Source: Acetatifactor sp. (lineage in GTDB: Bacteria > Bacillota > Clostridia > Lachnospirales > Lachnospiraceae). Taken from it: DNA of 13,320 nucleotides. The notes below the pieces were generated by a model. The model did no database searches. It had not been told where the DNA came from and was given only the letters and a program-made list of their open reading frames with translations. Location: NCBI GenBank assembly GCA_024699575.1, contig JAILPF010000075.1, positions 1-13,320 of the forward strand, in the 5' to 3' direction. Shown here piece after piece: positions 7,184-13,320 of the stretch (the first letter of the stretch is position 1; every line of letters starts with the position of its first letter). The translations under genes were made by a program, and so were the position numbers.

Positions 7184-8010
7184 CCCTTCACCGCTCCTTC
7201 TGCGATTCCTTTCAAGATCTGTTTTTGGAATACTGCGTAAAAAATGATTACCGGAATCGCCGCAAGAATCAACGCACTTAAAATGGCCGTCCAATCGCTG
7301 CTGTACTGCCCGAACAAGGTGTTTGTGGAGAGCAGCAACGTATATTTTTTATTGTTTGAAATAATGATTAGGGGCAACAGGAAGTCATTCCAAACCCAGA
7401 GCACATTCGTAATACAGATGGTGGTCGTGATGGGCTTTAACAAGGGCATGATGATGTAGAAAAAGGTCTGAAGACTGCTGCTGCCGTCAATTCCCGCAGA
7501 CTCTTCAAGCTCTATGGGAATGCCTTTTACAAACCCATGATAAAGAAAGATTGCCATACTGACTCCCAACCCCGCATACACAAGTGACAATCCGAAAAGA
7601 GAATTTTTCATATGAAGCACCAGGGTCACTTTGTATAGGGGAATCATAATGGAACTAAAAGGAATCAGCATGGAAAACACAAAAAGTCCGAAAAGAAATC
7701 GGGACAATTTTGTCTTTGTTCTGCAAAGCTTCCACCCCGCAAGGGCAGAAAAAAGGATGATCAGCGTCACACTTACCCCCGCCAGAAGCACGGTATTTCC
7801 AAGGCTTCTAAAATACTTCATTTTCTCAAAGGTGCGGGTATAATTTTCCGCGTGGAGCTGCTGTGGCAGGCTCATAACATTTGTGAGCAGCTCTCCGTTT
7901 GTTTTCAACGAATTCATCAGCGCCATAAAAAGCGGGAACAGGGTGTACAAAGCTCCTATGAACAAAAAAGAATATACCAGACAATTACTTATTAACTGCT
8001 TTTTTTTCAC
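7180..8010 (-). CDS. CUT1 sugar ABC transporter permease, MalG type (module A)
   Basis: A 276-residue permease with about six membrane segments, ending KGIAEGAVKG like the MalG/UgpE branch. The ATPase-docking loop reads LEESAGIDGSSSLQTFF followed by MPLLKP, with Ser replacing one Ala of the usual EAA core. The start is GTG at 8010: it forms a GTGA overlap with the upstream permease stop, and a purine-rich AGGAGGAGGAG ribosome-binding site precedes it. The next in-frame Met is past the first membrane helix. It partners the product of 8007-8885. It resembles the module B counterpart (2291-3127) in order, motifs and C-terminus, so the two modules are probably related by duplication or shared ancestry within the family. 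Confidence 0.93.
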   Translation of the reverse strand: MKKKQLISNCLVYSFLFIGALYTLFPLFMALMNSLKTNGELLTNVMSLPQQLHAENYTRTFEKMKYFRSLGNTVLLAGVSVTLIILFSALAGWKLCRTKTKLSRFLFGLFVFSMLIPFSSIMIPLYKVTLVLHMKNSLFGLSLVYAGLGVSMAIFLYHGFVKGIPIELEESAGIDGSSSLQTFFYIIMPLLKPITTTICITNVLWVWNDFLLPLIIISNNKKYTLLLSTNTLFGQYSSDWTAILSALILAAIPVIIFYAVFQKQILKGIAEGAVKG

Positions 8011-8885
8011 AGCTCCTCCTCCTTTCCTTTGGAAATTCTAAGCTGGATCATGGTAATTAAAAGGACAATCAAAAACAGCACCATGGATTTTGCCGTGGCA
8101 TATCCATATCGAATATTGCCCTTGAACGCTTCTTCGTAGATATTGATTGCGGCGGATTGCGTTGCTCTTCCCGGTCCCCCTCCGGTCAAGGCATAGATAA
8201 CATCGAATACCTGAAAACCGGAGTTTAAGGACCAGAACACGCAGATGGTTACCGCATGCCCGATCAGGGGGAAGGTAACATTCCAAAAAATCTTCCATGC
8301 ATTTGCTCCATCCAAAGAAGCCGCAGCCTTCAGTTCCGTCGGCACCCCCTGAAGCGCTGCCATATAAATGATCATAAGGTAGCCCACTGCTCCCCAGGCG
8401 GCAACTGTTATAATTGCCACAAAGGAATATTTGGGATTTCCGATCCAAGATTTATCCAAAAACTTCATGTTCCAGTTATCTGCCATATAATACAAAACCT
8501 TCGTAAAAATAAACATCCACATATAACCGCCGATGACCATGCTGATCATGTTGGGCATATAAAAAATCGTCCTGAAAAAGCCTTTTCCCTTGGGCCTGCT
8601 TTCAATTGCCACTGCCAGCAGCAGTGCCACAACATTTGCCACAACCACGATTGCCAGCACATATTTGAGTGTAAACCACATCGCATTCCAAAAATACGAA
8701 TCCCCACAAATTTCAATAAAGTTTGAAAAACCAACGAAATGATAAGTCTTATTAATTCCATTCCAGTCTGTCAATGCATAAAAGATTCCGGAGACAGCCG
8801 GATATAATTTGAAGATCTTATATACCAAAAGTGCAGGAGCGCAAAAGATCAGAAGGCTCCGATTCGGATTCTTTTTATTTTTCAT
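8007..8885 (-). CDS. CUT1 sugar ABC transporter permease, MalF/LacF type (module A)
   Basis: A 292-residue permease. The first membrane segment (LLIFCAPALLVYKIFKLYP) is followed by the branch-typical YALTDWNGI and FVGFSNF. The docking loop is ELKAAASLDGANAWKIFW followed by TFPLIGH, and ALTGGGPGRAT precedes the last helix, as in UgpA/LacF-type proteins. ATG 8885 has AAAGGAG 7 nt upstream. It lies 67 bp after the binding-protein stop, with a perfect 13-bp hairpin in that gap, and overlaps the next permease by 4 bp. It should form the membrane channel with that permease and take substrate from the lipoprotein encoded at 8953-10269. Confidence 0.94.
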   Translation of the reverse strand: MKNKKNPNRSLLIFCAPALLVYKIFKLYPAVSGIFYALTDWNGINKTYHFVGFSNFIEICGDSYFWNAMWFTLKYVLAIVVVANVVALLLAVAIESRPKGKGFFRTIFYMPNMISMVIGGYMWMFIFTKVLYYMADNWNMKFLDKSWIGNPKYSFVAIITVAAWGAVGYLMIIYMAALQGVPTELKAAASLDGANAWKIFWNVTFPLIGHAVTICVFWSLNSGFQVFDVIYALTGGGPGRATQSAAINIYEEAFKGNIRYGYATAKSMVLFLIVLLITMIQLRISKGKEEEL

Positions 8886-8914
8886 GAATTAACTCCTTTG
8901 CCTCAGAGGCATAA

Positions 8915-8946
8915 GAAAGGAGGGAGAAGACAATCTCCCTCCTTTC
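8915..8946 (-). terminator. Intergenic hairpin between binding-protein and permease genes (module A)
   Basis: A perfect 13-bp inverted repeat with a 6-nt loop starts 6 nt after the binding-protein stop. On the transcribed strand the 3' arm ends TCTCCCTCCTTTC and is followed by TTATGCC, so there is no real U-tract and full termination is unlikely. Its 5' arm carries GGAGGG, which the stem would hide. As in module B, it probably acts as a partial terminator or as a barrier to 3' exonucleases that keeps binding-protein mRNA abundant. Function is inferred from position. Confidence 0.65.
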
Positions 8947-8952
8947 CCGTGT

Positions 8953-10269
8953 CTACTTTAGACTGTTTGTGTTTTGAAATGCGAGATCCAGTTTTTGAAT
9001 GATCTCTTCCACAGTCGTATCTCCCACATAATACTCCTGCAGCAATCTTCCCTGCTCATCCGTCACAGCTGAAGGAATCACAAGGTCCTGATATGCCTTT
9101 CCTGCCGCAACATACTCGGAAGCCTCCTTCACCCAGGAAGAGGACTCGTAATTATGGCATGTAGCAAGCGGATTGAAGGAGCAGGACTGGAACAGCTCTG
9201 ATGAATCGGCATCATCCAGCACATAGTTTGCGAAGGCCAGCGCAAGATCCATATTCTGCGTTCCGGGATACACAGCCAATGTAGTGGAGGTAGAAAGATT
9301 CACCCTTGTACAATTCGGATCATCATTGATGGGAAGGGCAAACACTCCAAGATTCATATCAGGGTTGGTTGCCATAATGGTGTTGGCAGCCCAGGTGCCC
9401 TGAACATACATTGCAGCTTTTCCGATCGCGAAATCTGCGGAACCTGCCTCAGATCCTTCCTCCATAGCACGGTCGGTTCCGTTTGCCATGATTAAGTCGA
9501 TGACATCAAAGATTTCTTTTACTTCTTCATACGAACCCTCATCCTTATACATACGCTCCAGCCAATCCGGAATCTTGCCGGATACAATGTCACCCAAAGT
9601 CAGACCGGTCATCAGCTGAGGCACCCATTGCTCCTGAAAAGCCAATAAGAAAGGAGTCACACCATTACTGTTTAAGGTTTCGCAAATGCTCTTCAAGTCG
9701 CTGAGTGTCTCAGGCGGTGTGAGGTCATACTGGGCAAAGATGTCTTTATTGTAAAGGACTCCCCAGGCCTGACTCTCAATCGGAACTGCAAGTAACTTTC
9801 CGTCTACAGATACTGTCTCTTTTACATTTTCATAGATCTTGCCGGCCAACGCTTCCCCGGACAGATCGGCAAGATTCCCGGCCTGATTGTAGGTACCGAT
9901 GTTGTTGGCATGCAGGGTAAACAGATCCGGAGCATCATCACCGGTCAGTCTTGTCTGCAAAATGGTTTCGTACTGATCGGAGCTGGGCATTTCCAGATTC
10001 ACCGTAACTTTCACGTTCTTTTCCGCAAGCATTTTCTCCTCAAACTTGTGGCAGTAGCTTTCCCACTGATCCATATACTGCGGAAAACTCATCATAATAT
10101 TTAACTCCGCTTCGGTCGGTGCCTCGGTGGAAGCTCCGGTCTCCATCGCCTCGCTCCCGTTCGCAGCAGCTTCATCACCTGCAGTGGCTACATCGGTTCC
10201 ACCGCATGCCGCCATGGACATCGCCATGACACCTGCAAGAATACAGGCCAAAAACTTTTTCGATTTCAT
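8953..10269 (-). CDS. Sugar ABC transporter substrate-binding lipoprotein (module A)
   Basis: A 438-residue SBP_bac_1-type solute-binding lipoprotein. The signal peptide MKSKKFLACILAG ends at lipobox MAAC with Cys22 as lipid anchor, followed by an Ala/Glu/Thr-rich linker to about residue 55. The mature fold begins ELNIMMSFPQYMDQWESY. Segments typical of the family include LTGDDAPDLFTL, WGVLYNKDIFAQY, AAMYVQGTWAAN and LALAFANYVLDD. The start at 10269 is supported by GAGGAGG 7 nt upstream and by the signal peptide; the longer frame to 10356 would place non-signal sequence first. It should hand sugar to the permease pair at 7180-8885. The gene directly follows the regulator gene (86-bp gap) and has its own candidate promoter there, fitting control by the two-component system. 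Ligand unknown. Confidence 0.95.
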   Translation of the reverse strand: MKSKKFLACILAGVMAMSMAACGGTDVATAGDEAAANGSEAMETGASTEAPTEAELNIMMSFPQYMDQWESYCHKFEEKMLAEKNVKVTVNLEMPSSDQYETILQTRLTGDDAPDLFTLHANNIGTYNQAGNLADLSGEALAGKIYENVKETVSVDGKLLAVPIESQAWGVLYNKDIFAQYDLTPPETLSDLKSICETLNSNGVTPFLLAFQEQWVPQLMTGLTLGDIVSGKIPDWLERMYKDEGSYEEVKEIFDVIDLIMANGTDRAMEEGSEAGSADFAIGKAAMYVQGTWAANTIMATNPDMNLGVFALPINDDPNCTRVNLSTSTTLAVYPGTQNMDLALAFANYVLDDADSSELFQSCSFNPLATCHNYESSSWVKEASEYVAAGKAYQDLVIPSAVTDEQGRLLQEYYVGDTTVEEIIQKLDLAFQNTNSLK

Positions 10270-10311
10270 TTCTTTTCCTCCTCGCAAAAGTGTTTCTTGT
10301 TTGATGATGTG

Positions 10312-10320
10312 AGTATAGCA
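10312..10320 (-). promoter_or_regulatory. Candidate extended -10 promoter for module A
   Basis: On the minus strand TGCTATACT combines an extended -10 TGN with TATACT (five of six consensus matches). Transcription would start near 10305, about 36 nt before the binding-protein ATG. No good -35 box lies 16-18 bp upstream (ATGTTT at 17 bp), which is what an activator-dependent promoter would look like. Read-through from the regulator gene is also possible. Confidence 0.5.
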
Positions 10321-10345
10321 AAAGCTTTTCCAAAAAACATTTTCC
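10320..10345 (-). promoter_or_regulatory. Direct repeat upstream of the module A -10 element
   Basis: Two 12-bp units, GGAAAATGTTTT (10345-10334) and GGAAAAGCTTTT (10331-10320), match at 10 of 12 positions and start 14 bp apart. They cover the -35 region of the candidate promoter, where an AraC-type activator would contact RNA polymerase. This is a candidate site for the adjacent response regulator; binding is inferred, and AT-rich composition makes chance repeats possible. Confidence 0.35.
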
Positions 10346-10355
10346 GAAACGGACA

Positions 10356-11456
10356 TTATTTATTGTCACATTTTAAACTCTCTCTCATATCTCCGGGGGT
10401 GATTCCGTAATATTTCTTGAAGTTTTTGTAAAAATGCGCCTGATCCATATATCCCACCATGGCTCCCACTTCCTTGAGAGGTGCCCGGTATACCTGAATC
10501 AATTCCTTTGCCTTTTCCATTCGCAGCTTTAAGATATAATCCGAAAATCCGATTTTTTGCTCCATTTTAAATAATTTACTGAGGTATTCCTTGCTGATAT
10601 GGAAATAATCCGCCACCTCTTCCAGGGTGACGCCTTCTTTGTAATGCTCTTCCAGATATCGACAGACACTGTCCGTGTCCATGCGGTTCTTTTTGGTTTC
10701 ATGTTCCTTGATATATCCGACTGCCTTCTCATAGAGTGTTTTCACAAAAGAAAGGATCTGACACAAATCGCTGTCCCTGCCAAACACATACACCTCATCC
10801 ATGCCTTCGAACACTTCCTTTTTCTGATATCCGCTCTGCATAATATATCTTTGCAGCACATCAATCAGGGAATAATACACGCCAATCTGAATAAACTGTG
10901 CAGGCTGGGCACCCTCATTCTGATCTAAAAGCTCCTCTAAACCGGCAAGCAGCTGTGACAGCTCTTCCTCTTTCCCCAGACGGAGCTGAATTTCCATATC
11001 CTCCAGAATTTTATAAAAATCCTTGCTCCAGCTGTCCGGCGGAAAAGCAACCTTCACTTGGAAATCCCGGTCTCCGGCTCGGCTTTCCAGCTGACGGATG
11101 CCGTTTTCCAGCTGCTGATTGAGCTCTTCCGGCTTGATCGGCTTCAAGAGATAATCAACCACTCCCAGCTTAAGCGCCCGGTGCACATACTCATAGTCTT
11201 CATAGCCACTGATCACAATGGCCGGGGCCGGAATAGCTTCCTCTCTCATAAGCTGAACCAGATCAAGCCCTCCAAGGCGGGGCATACGCACATCAGTGAT
11301 CACAATATCCGGACGCAGATTCTTCACAAGGGACCATCCCATCTCTCCGTCGGAAGCTTCGCCGACCACTTCCAGGCCAAGCTTTTCCCAATTCCCCAGA
11401 GATTTGATTACATTTCTGGTCCACGGTTCATCATCAATTATTACTACTTTGTACAT
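10356..11456 (-). CDS. Two-component response regulator, REC plus AraC-type HTH (YesN-like)
   Basis: A 366-residue transcription factor. Residues 1-120 form a receiver domain: acidic pocket Asp8-Asp9, phosphoacceptor Asp55 in VITDVRMP, Ser83 and Lys105 in YLLKP. A helical middle region (about 125-260) links it to a C-terminal AraC/XylS DNA-binding domain, seen as VTLEEVADYFHISKEYLSKLFK and later GYMDQAHFYKNFKKYYGITPGDMR. Family members are phosphorylated by YesM-type kinases and activate nearby sugar-uptake genes. The ATG at 11456 has GGGAGAG 5 nt upstream and overlaps the kinase gene by 23 bp. The gene directly precedes module A, its most likely target. Confidence 0.95.
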   Translation of the reverse strand: MYKVVIIDDEPWTRNVIKSLGNWEKLGLEVVGEASDGEMGWSLVKNLRPDIVITDVRMPRLGGLDLVQLMREEAIPAPAIVISGYEDYEYVHRALKLGVVDYLLKPIKPEELNQQLENGIRQLESRAGDRDFQVKVAFPPDSWSKDFYKILEDMEIQLRLGKEEELSQLLAGLEELLDQNEGAQPAQFIQIGVYYSLIDVLQRYIMQSGYQKKEVFEGMDEVYVFGRDSDLCQILSFVKTLYEKAVGYIKEHETKKNRMDTDSVCRYLEEHYKEGVTLEEVADYFHISKEYLSKLFKMEQKIGFSDYILKLRMEKAKELIQVYRAPLKEVGAMVGYMDQAHFYKNFKKYYGITPGDMRESLKCDNK

Positions 11457-13254
11457 CTGTCTCTCCCTGCTCCTTTACTGCTTTCGCAAGAATCGTTATG
11501 GTGGTCTCCTGATACTGTCTACTCGATATGGTAAGTCCATATTTCTCTTGGCCTCCCTGCAGACGAATGCGGGTATGCACATTGCAAAGGCCGATATGGG
11601 CGTTCCGTTTTAAGGATGTCTCTGTATCCCTCCGAAGCTGCTCCTGTATTTCTCCGAGGCGCTCCGGTGTGAATCCTGCTCCATTGTCCGTTACATCGAT
11701 TTCCAGATCGCCCTCAGGCGTATATCTGCTCTTTACCGTCAGAACGCAATCCCCTGTTTTGTTGGAAAATCCATATTCAAAGCTGTTCTCCGCCAGAGGC
11801 TGCAAGATCAGCTTCGGAACATAGCACTCCAGCGTGCTTTCCTCCAACTCCAGATTCAGCTGGATTCTTCCGCCGAAACGTTCCTTTTGGATCATGATAT
11901 AACTTTTCAGATACTCGGTCTCTTCCTCCAACCGAACCAGTTCCTTGGAAAAGTTAAGAGAATAGCGCATAATATCACATAATGCCAGAGTGATCCTGTA
12001 GATTTCCGGGGCATCGTGTCCCAATGCCATTCCTCCGATCACCTGCAGTGTATTGTACATAAAATGCGGATTAATCTGTGCCTGAAGCGCTCTCAGCTGG
12101 GCGCTTCTTTTGGCAATCTTGCTTTGGTATTCCTGCTCGATCAATTCCTGATTTCTCAGAATCATCCGATCAAAGCTTTCCTGCAAAACGCCTATTTCAT
12201 CCTTTCGCTGGCTGGACTGCCGGCCGCTGTAATCGTCCAGCTTCAGATTCTGCATCTCCCGCGAAAGCTTCTGGATGGGCTTGCTGATCACTGCCGAATA
12301 TCCGACGGAACAAAGAATGCCCGCCAGAGAGGCAATCCCGGCAATCAACATACCGGTTATCAAGGTAGGGTACAGACTCTCGGATATATTCTTCTTGGGA
12401 ACCGCTACCAATACCTGCAGTTTTCCTCTTCCTACCGGCCGGTAGAACCAGAACCATTCATCAAAATACAGTTCCTTCTGTTCACTTTCCACCAAATTTT
12501 TCCGCACAAACTCGACCGTCTCTTCGTCGATTCCGGCGGCTTCCCCATAGTCCGCTTCGATTAACGTGTTTTCATCGTTTAATACCAGAATCGTCTCTTC
12601 CGGTACGGTTTTGATCTCGCTCAAAATCGTTTCCAGCGCATAGGGTCTGATGTGCATTACCATAAGCCCCACCGGCTCATTATCTTCAAACCTGTGAATC
12701 TGATGCACCTCAAGAATCTCCTTCTCCGTGCGGAAATACACCAGATTACTCTGCAACGCTTCATCATGTTCCTTCCAGAACGCAAGTCGATCACCGGTCT
12801 GCTCCACGGTGGCACCGGAACGCTTTGCCACCAGAACCTTCTCTTGTCTGTAATTAAACAGTTCTATGGTATTTAGGCTGCTATCCATGCTGATCATTGT
12901 ATTTAACGCCGTGATCAGCACCCAGCTGTCTGCGTAGGTAATTTCCTTATCCGACCCGCACCAGCTTAACAGCTTTTCTCGTACCTCTTTGTCAGCCTCA
13001 AAACCGTAAATCTGTTTCATGCTCTCCTGCATCTCCAGATTCAGTCTATCCTGCAGCCATCCGCTACTCATTCTATGATAATAAATCAGCTGATCCCTTG
13101 CCTCGTGGTAGCTGACTGCAAGAGCCACCACCGTCACAAGCACGATCGGGATCACTGTAAAAAACAGCATATAATATAACAGCTTTTTTCTGATAGGCAG
13201 ATTCTTAAACCAATTCACCGTTGCTTCCCCCTTCTTCCCTTGCAATTGTATCAT
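11434..13254 (-). CDS. Sensor histidine kinase, LytS/YesM type
   Basis: A 606-residue membrane kinase, counted from ATG 13254. Membrane helix 1 spans about 25-47; an extracytoplasmic sensor region of about 250 residues follows (probably Cache-like, not assigned firmly); helix 2 is about 300-322; a HAMP linker starts at ISKPIQKLSREM. The His_kinase (PF06580) block QAQINPHFMYNTLQ carries phosphoacceptor His397. The ATPase domain has N490 in AENSFEYGF, DNGAGF at 523-528 and HIGLCNVHTRI. It should phosphorylate the regulator encoded just downstream. Start choice is uncertain: ATG 13254 has GGGTGG 6 nt upstream; GTG 13218 (protein beginning NWFKNLPIRKK after Met) has GGGGG 8 nt upstream and matches many family N-termini; a TTG at 13290 seems too far out. 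Confidence 0.92.
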   Translation of the reverse strand: MIQLQGKKGEATVNWFKNLPIRKKLLYYMLFFTVIPIVLVTVVALAVSYHEARDQLIYYHRMSSGWLQDRLNLEMQESMKQIYGFEADKEVREKLLSWCGSDKEITYADSWVLITALNTMISMDSSLNTIELFNYRQEKVLVAKRSGATVEQTGDRLAFWKEHDEALQSNLVYFRTEKEILEVHQIHRFEDNEPVGLMVMHIRPYALETILSEIKTVPEETILVLNDENTLIEADYGEAAGIDEETVEFVRKNLVESEQKELYFDEWFWFYRPVGRGKLQVLVAVPKKNISESLYPTLITGMLIAGIASLAGILCSVGYSAVISKPIQKLSREMQNLKLDDYSGRQSSQRKDEIGVLQESFDRMILRNQELIEQEYQSKIAKRSAQLRALQAQINPHFMYNTLQVIGGMALGHDAPEIYRITLALCDIMRYSLNFSKELVRLEEETEYLKSYIMIQKERFGGRIQLNLELEESTLECYVPKLILQPLAENSFEYGFSNKTGDCVLTVKSRYTPEGDLEIDVTDNGAGFTPERLGEIQEQLRRDTETSLKRNAHIGLCNVHTRIRLQGGQEKYGLTISSRQYQETTITILAKAVKEQGETDVQSSNN

Positions 13255-13320
13255 CTTTTTCCACCCTTTGAAATCCTTTTCAGTTGTCAATTATTAAGGT
13301 ATTTATTGTACATTTTTATT
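13255..13320 (-). other. Upstream region of the kinase-regulator genes (edge of window)
   Basis: This AT-rich 66 bp precedes the kinase gene. On the minus strand TTGACA occurs at 13290-13285, but no -10 hexamer lies 16-18 bp beyond it. TACAAT occurs near 13310, whose -35 would fall outside the window, and again near 13245 inside the longer kinase frame with only a poor -35 (TTTCAA). The promoter for the regulatory pair cannot be placed with confidence. Confidence 0.3.

Noticed and set aside
7184..7294. Longer N-terminus for the GH5 enzyme
   Set aside because: It would overlap the upstream permease by more than 100 bp; the ATG at 7183 forms the usual 4-bp ATGA overlap.
8256..8726. Plus-strand open frame of 156 codons, His/Cys-rich
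   Set aside because: Antisense to a permease gene; its odd composition is explained by reading membrane-segment codons backwards.
10270..10356. Longer N-terminus for the module A binding protein
   Set aside because: It would place about 29 non-signal residues before a clear lipoprotein signal peptide; the ATG at 10269 has an ideal ribosome-binding site.
11058..11534. Plus-strand open frame of 158 codons across the kinase-regulator overlap
   Set aside because: Antisense to two well-supported genes, with no recognisable domain.
12016..12564. Plus-strand open frame of 182 codons
   Set aside because: Antisense shadow of the histidine kinase; no convincing domain and no plausible start signal.
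13285..13290. TTGACA as the -35 box for the kinase gene
   Set aside because: No acceptable -10 sequence lies 16-18 bp downstream; the nearest TACAAT is 34 bp away.

Overview
The window looks like a piece of the chromosome of a Gram-positive anaerobe of the class Clostridia, most likely Lachnospiraceae. This rests on gene style only: lipoprotein-anchored sugar-binding proteins, a YesM/YesN-type two-component pair, strong GGAGG ribosome-binding sites, intermediate base composition and AT-rich intergenic DNA. No rRNA, tRNA, CRISPR array, transposase or integrase was seen. Every gene that can be supported lies on the minus strand, so transcription runs from right (13.3 kb) to left (1).

Transcription order: (i) a sensor histidine kinase (13254-11434) and an AraC-type response regulator (11456-10356) that overlap by 23 bp; (ii) import module A, made of a lipoprotein sugar-binding protein (10269-8953), two CUT1-type permeases (8885-8007 and 8010-7180) and a cytoplasmic GH5 glycosidase (7183-5651), the last three joined by 4-bp stop/start overlaps; (iii) a 299-bp AT-rich intergenic region with a near-consensus sigma-A promoter (TTGACA, 17 bp, TAGAAT), a symmetric element just downstream of the expected start point and a leader with several stem-loops; (iv) import module B, made of a second lipoprotein binding protein (5351-4062), two more permeases (3972-3127 and 3127-2291) and a GH65 alpha-glucoside phosphorylase (from 2267, running off the left edge).

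Read together, this is a two-component-controlled oligosaccharide uptake locus. The kinase is predicted to sense an extracytoplasmic signal and the regulator to activate transporter promoters. Each lipoprotein delivers a sugar to its own permease pair, and a cytoplasmic enzyme then cleaves it: GH5 by hydrolysis of a beta-linked substrate, GH65 by phosphorolysis of an alpha-linked glucoside to beta-glucose 1-phosphate. No ABC ATPase is encoded here, so both importers presumably use an ATPase encoded elsewhere (MsmK type). The sugars themselves cannot be read from the sequence.

Points that stand out: both binding-protein genes are followed by a strong hairpin before their permease genes; the intergenic region between modules carries a cluster of TTTACTT-like motifs; the GH5 enzyme has a four-copy 15-bp repeat between its catalytic part and a C-terminal region I do not recognise; and the GH65 enzyme does not have the acceptor-loop sequence I associate with maltose phosphorylase. 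No clearly undescribed system was found; the most open question is which substrates this paired GH5/GH65 locus handles.
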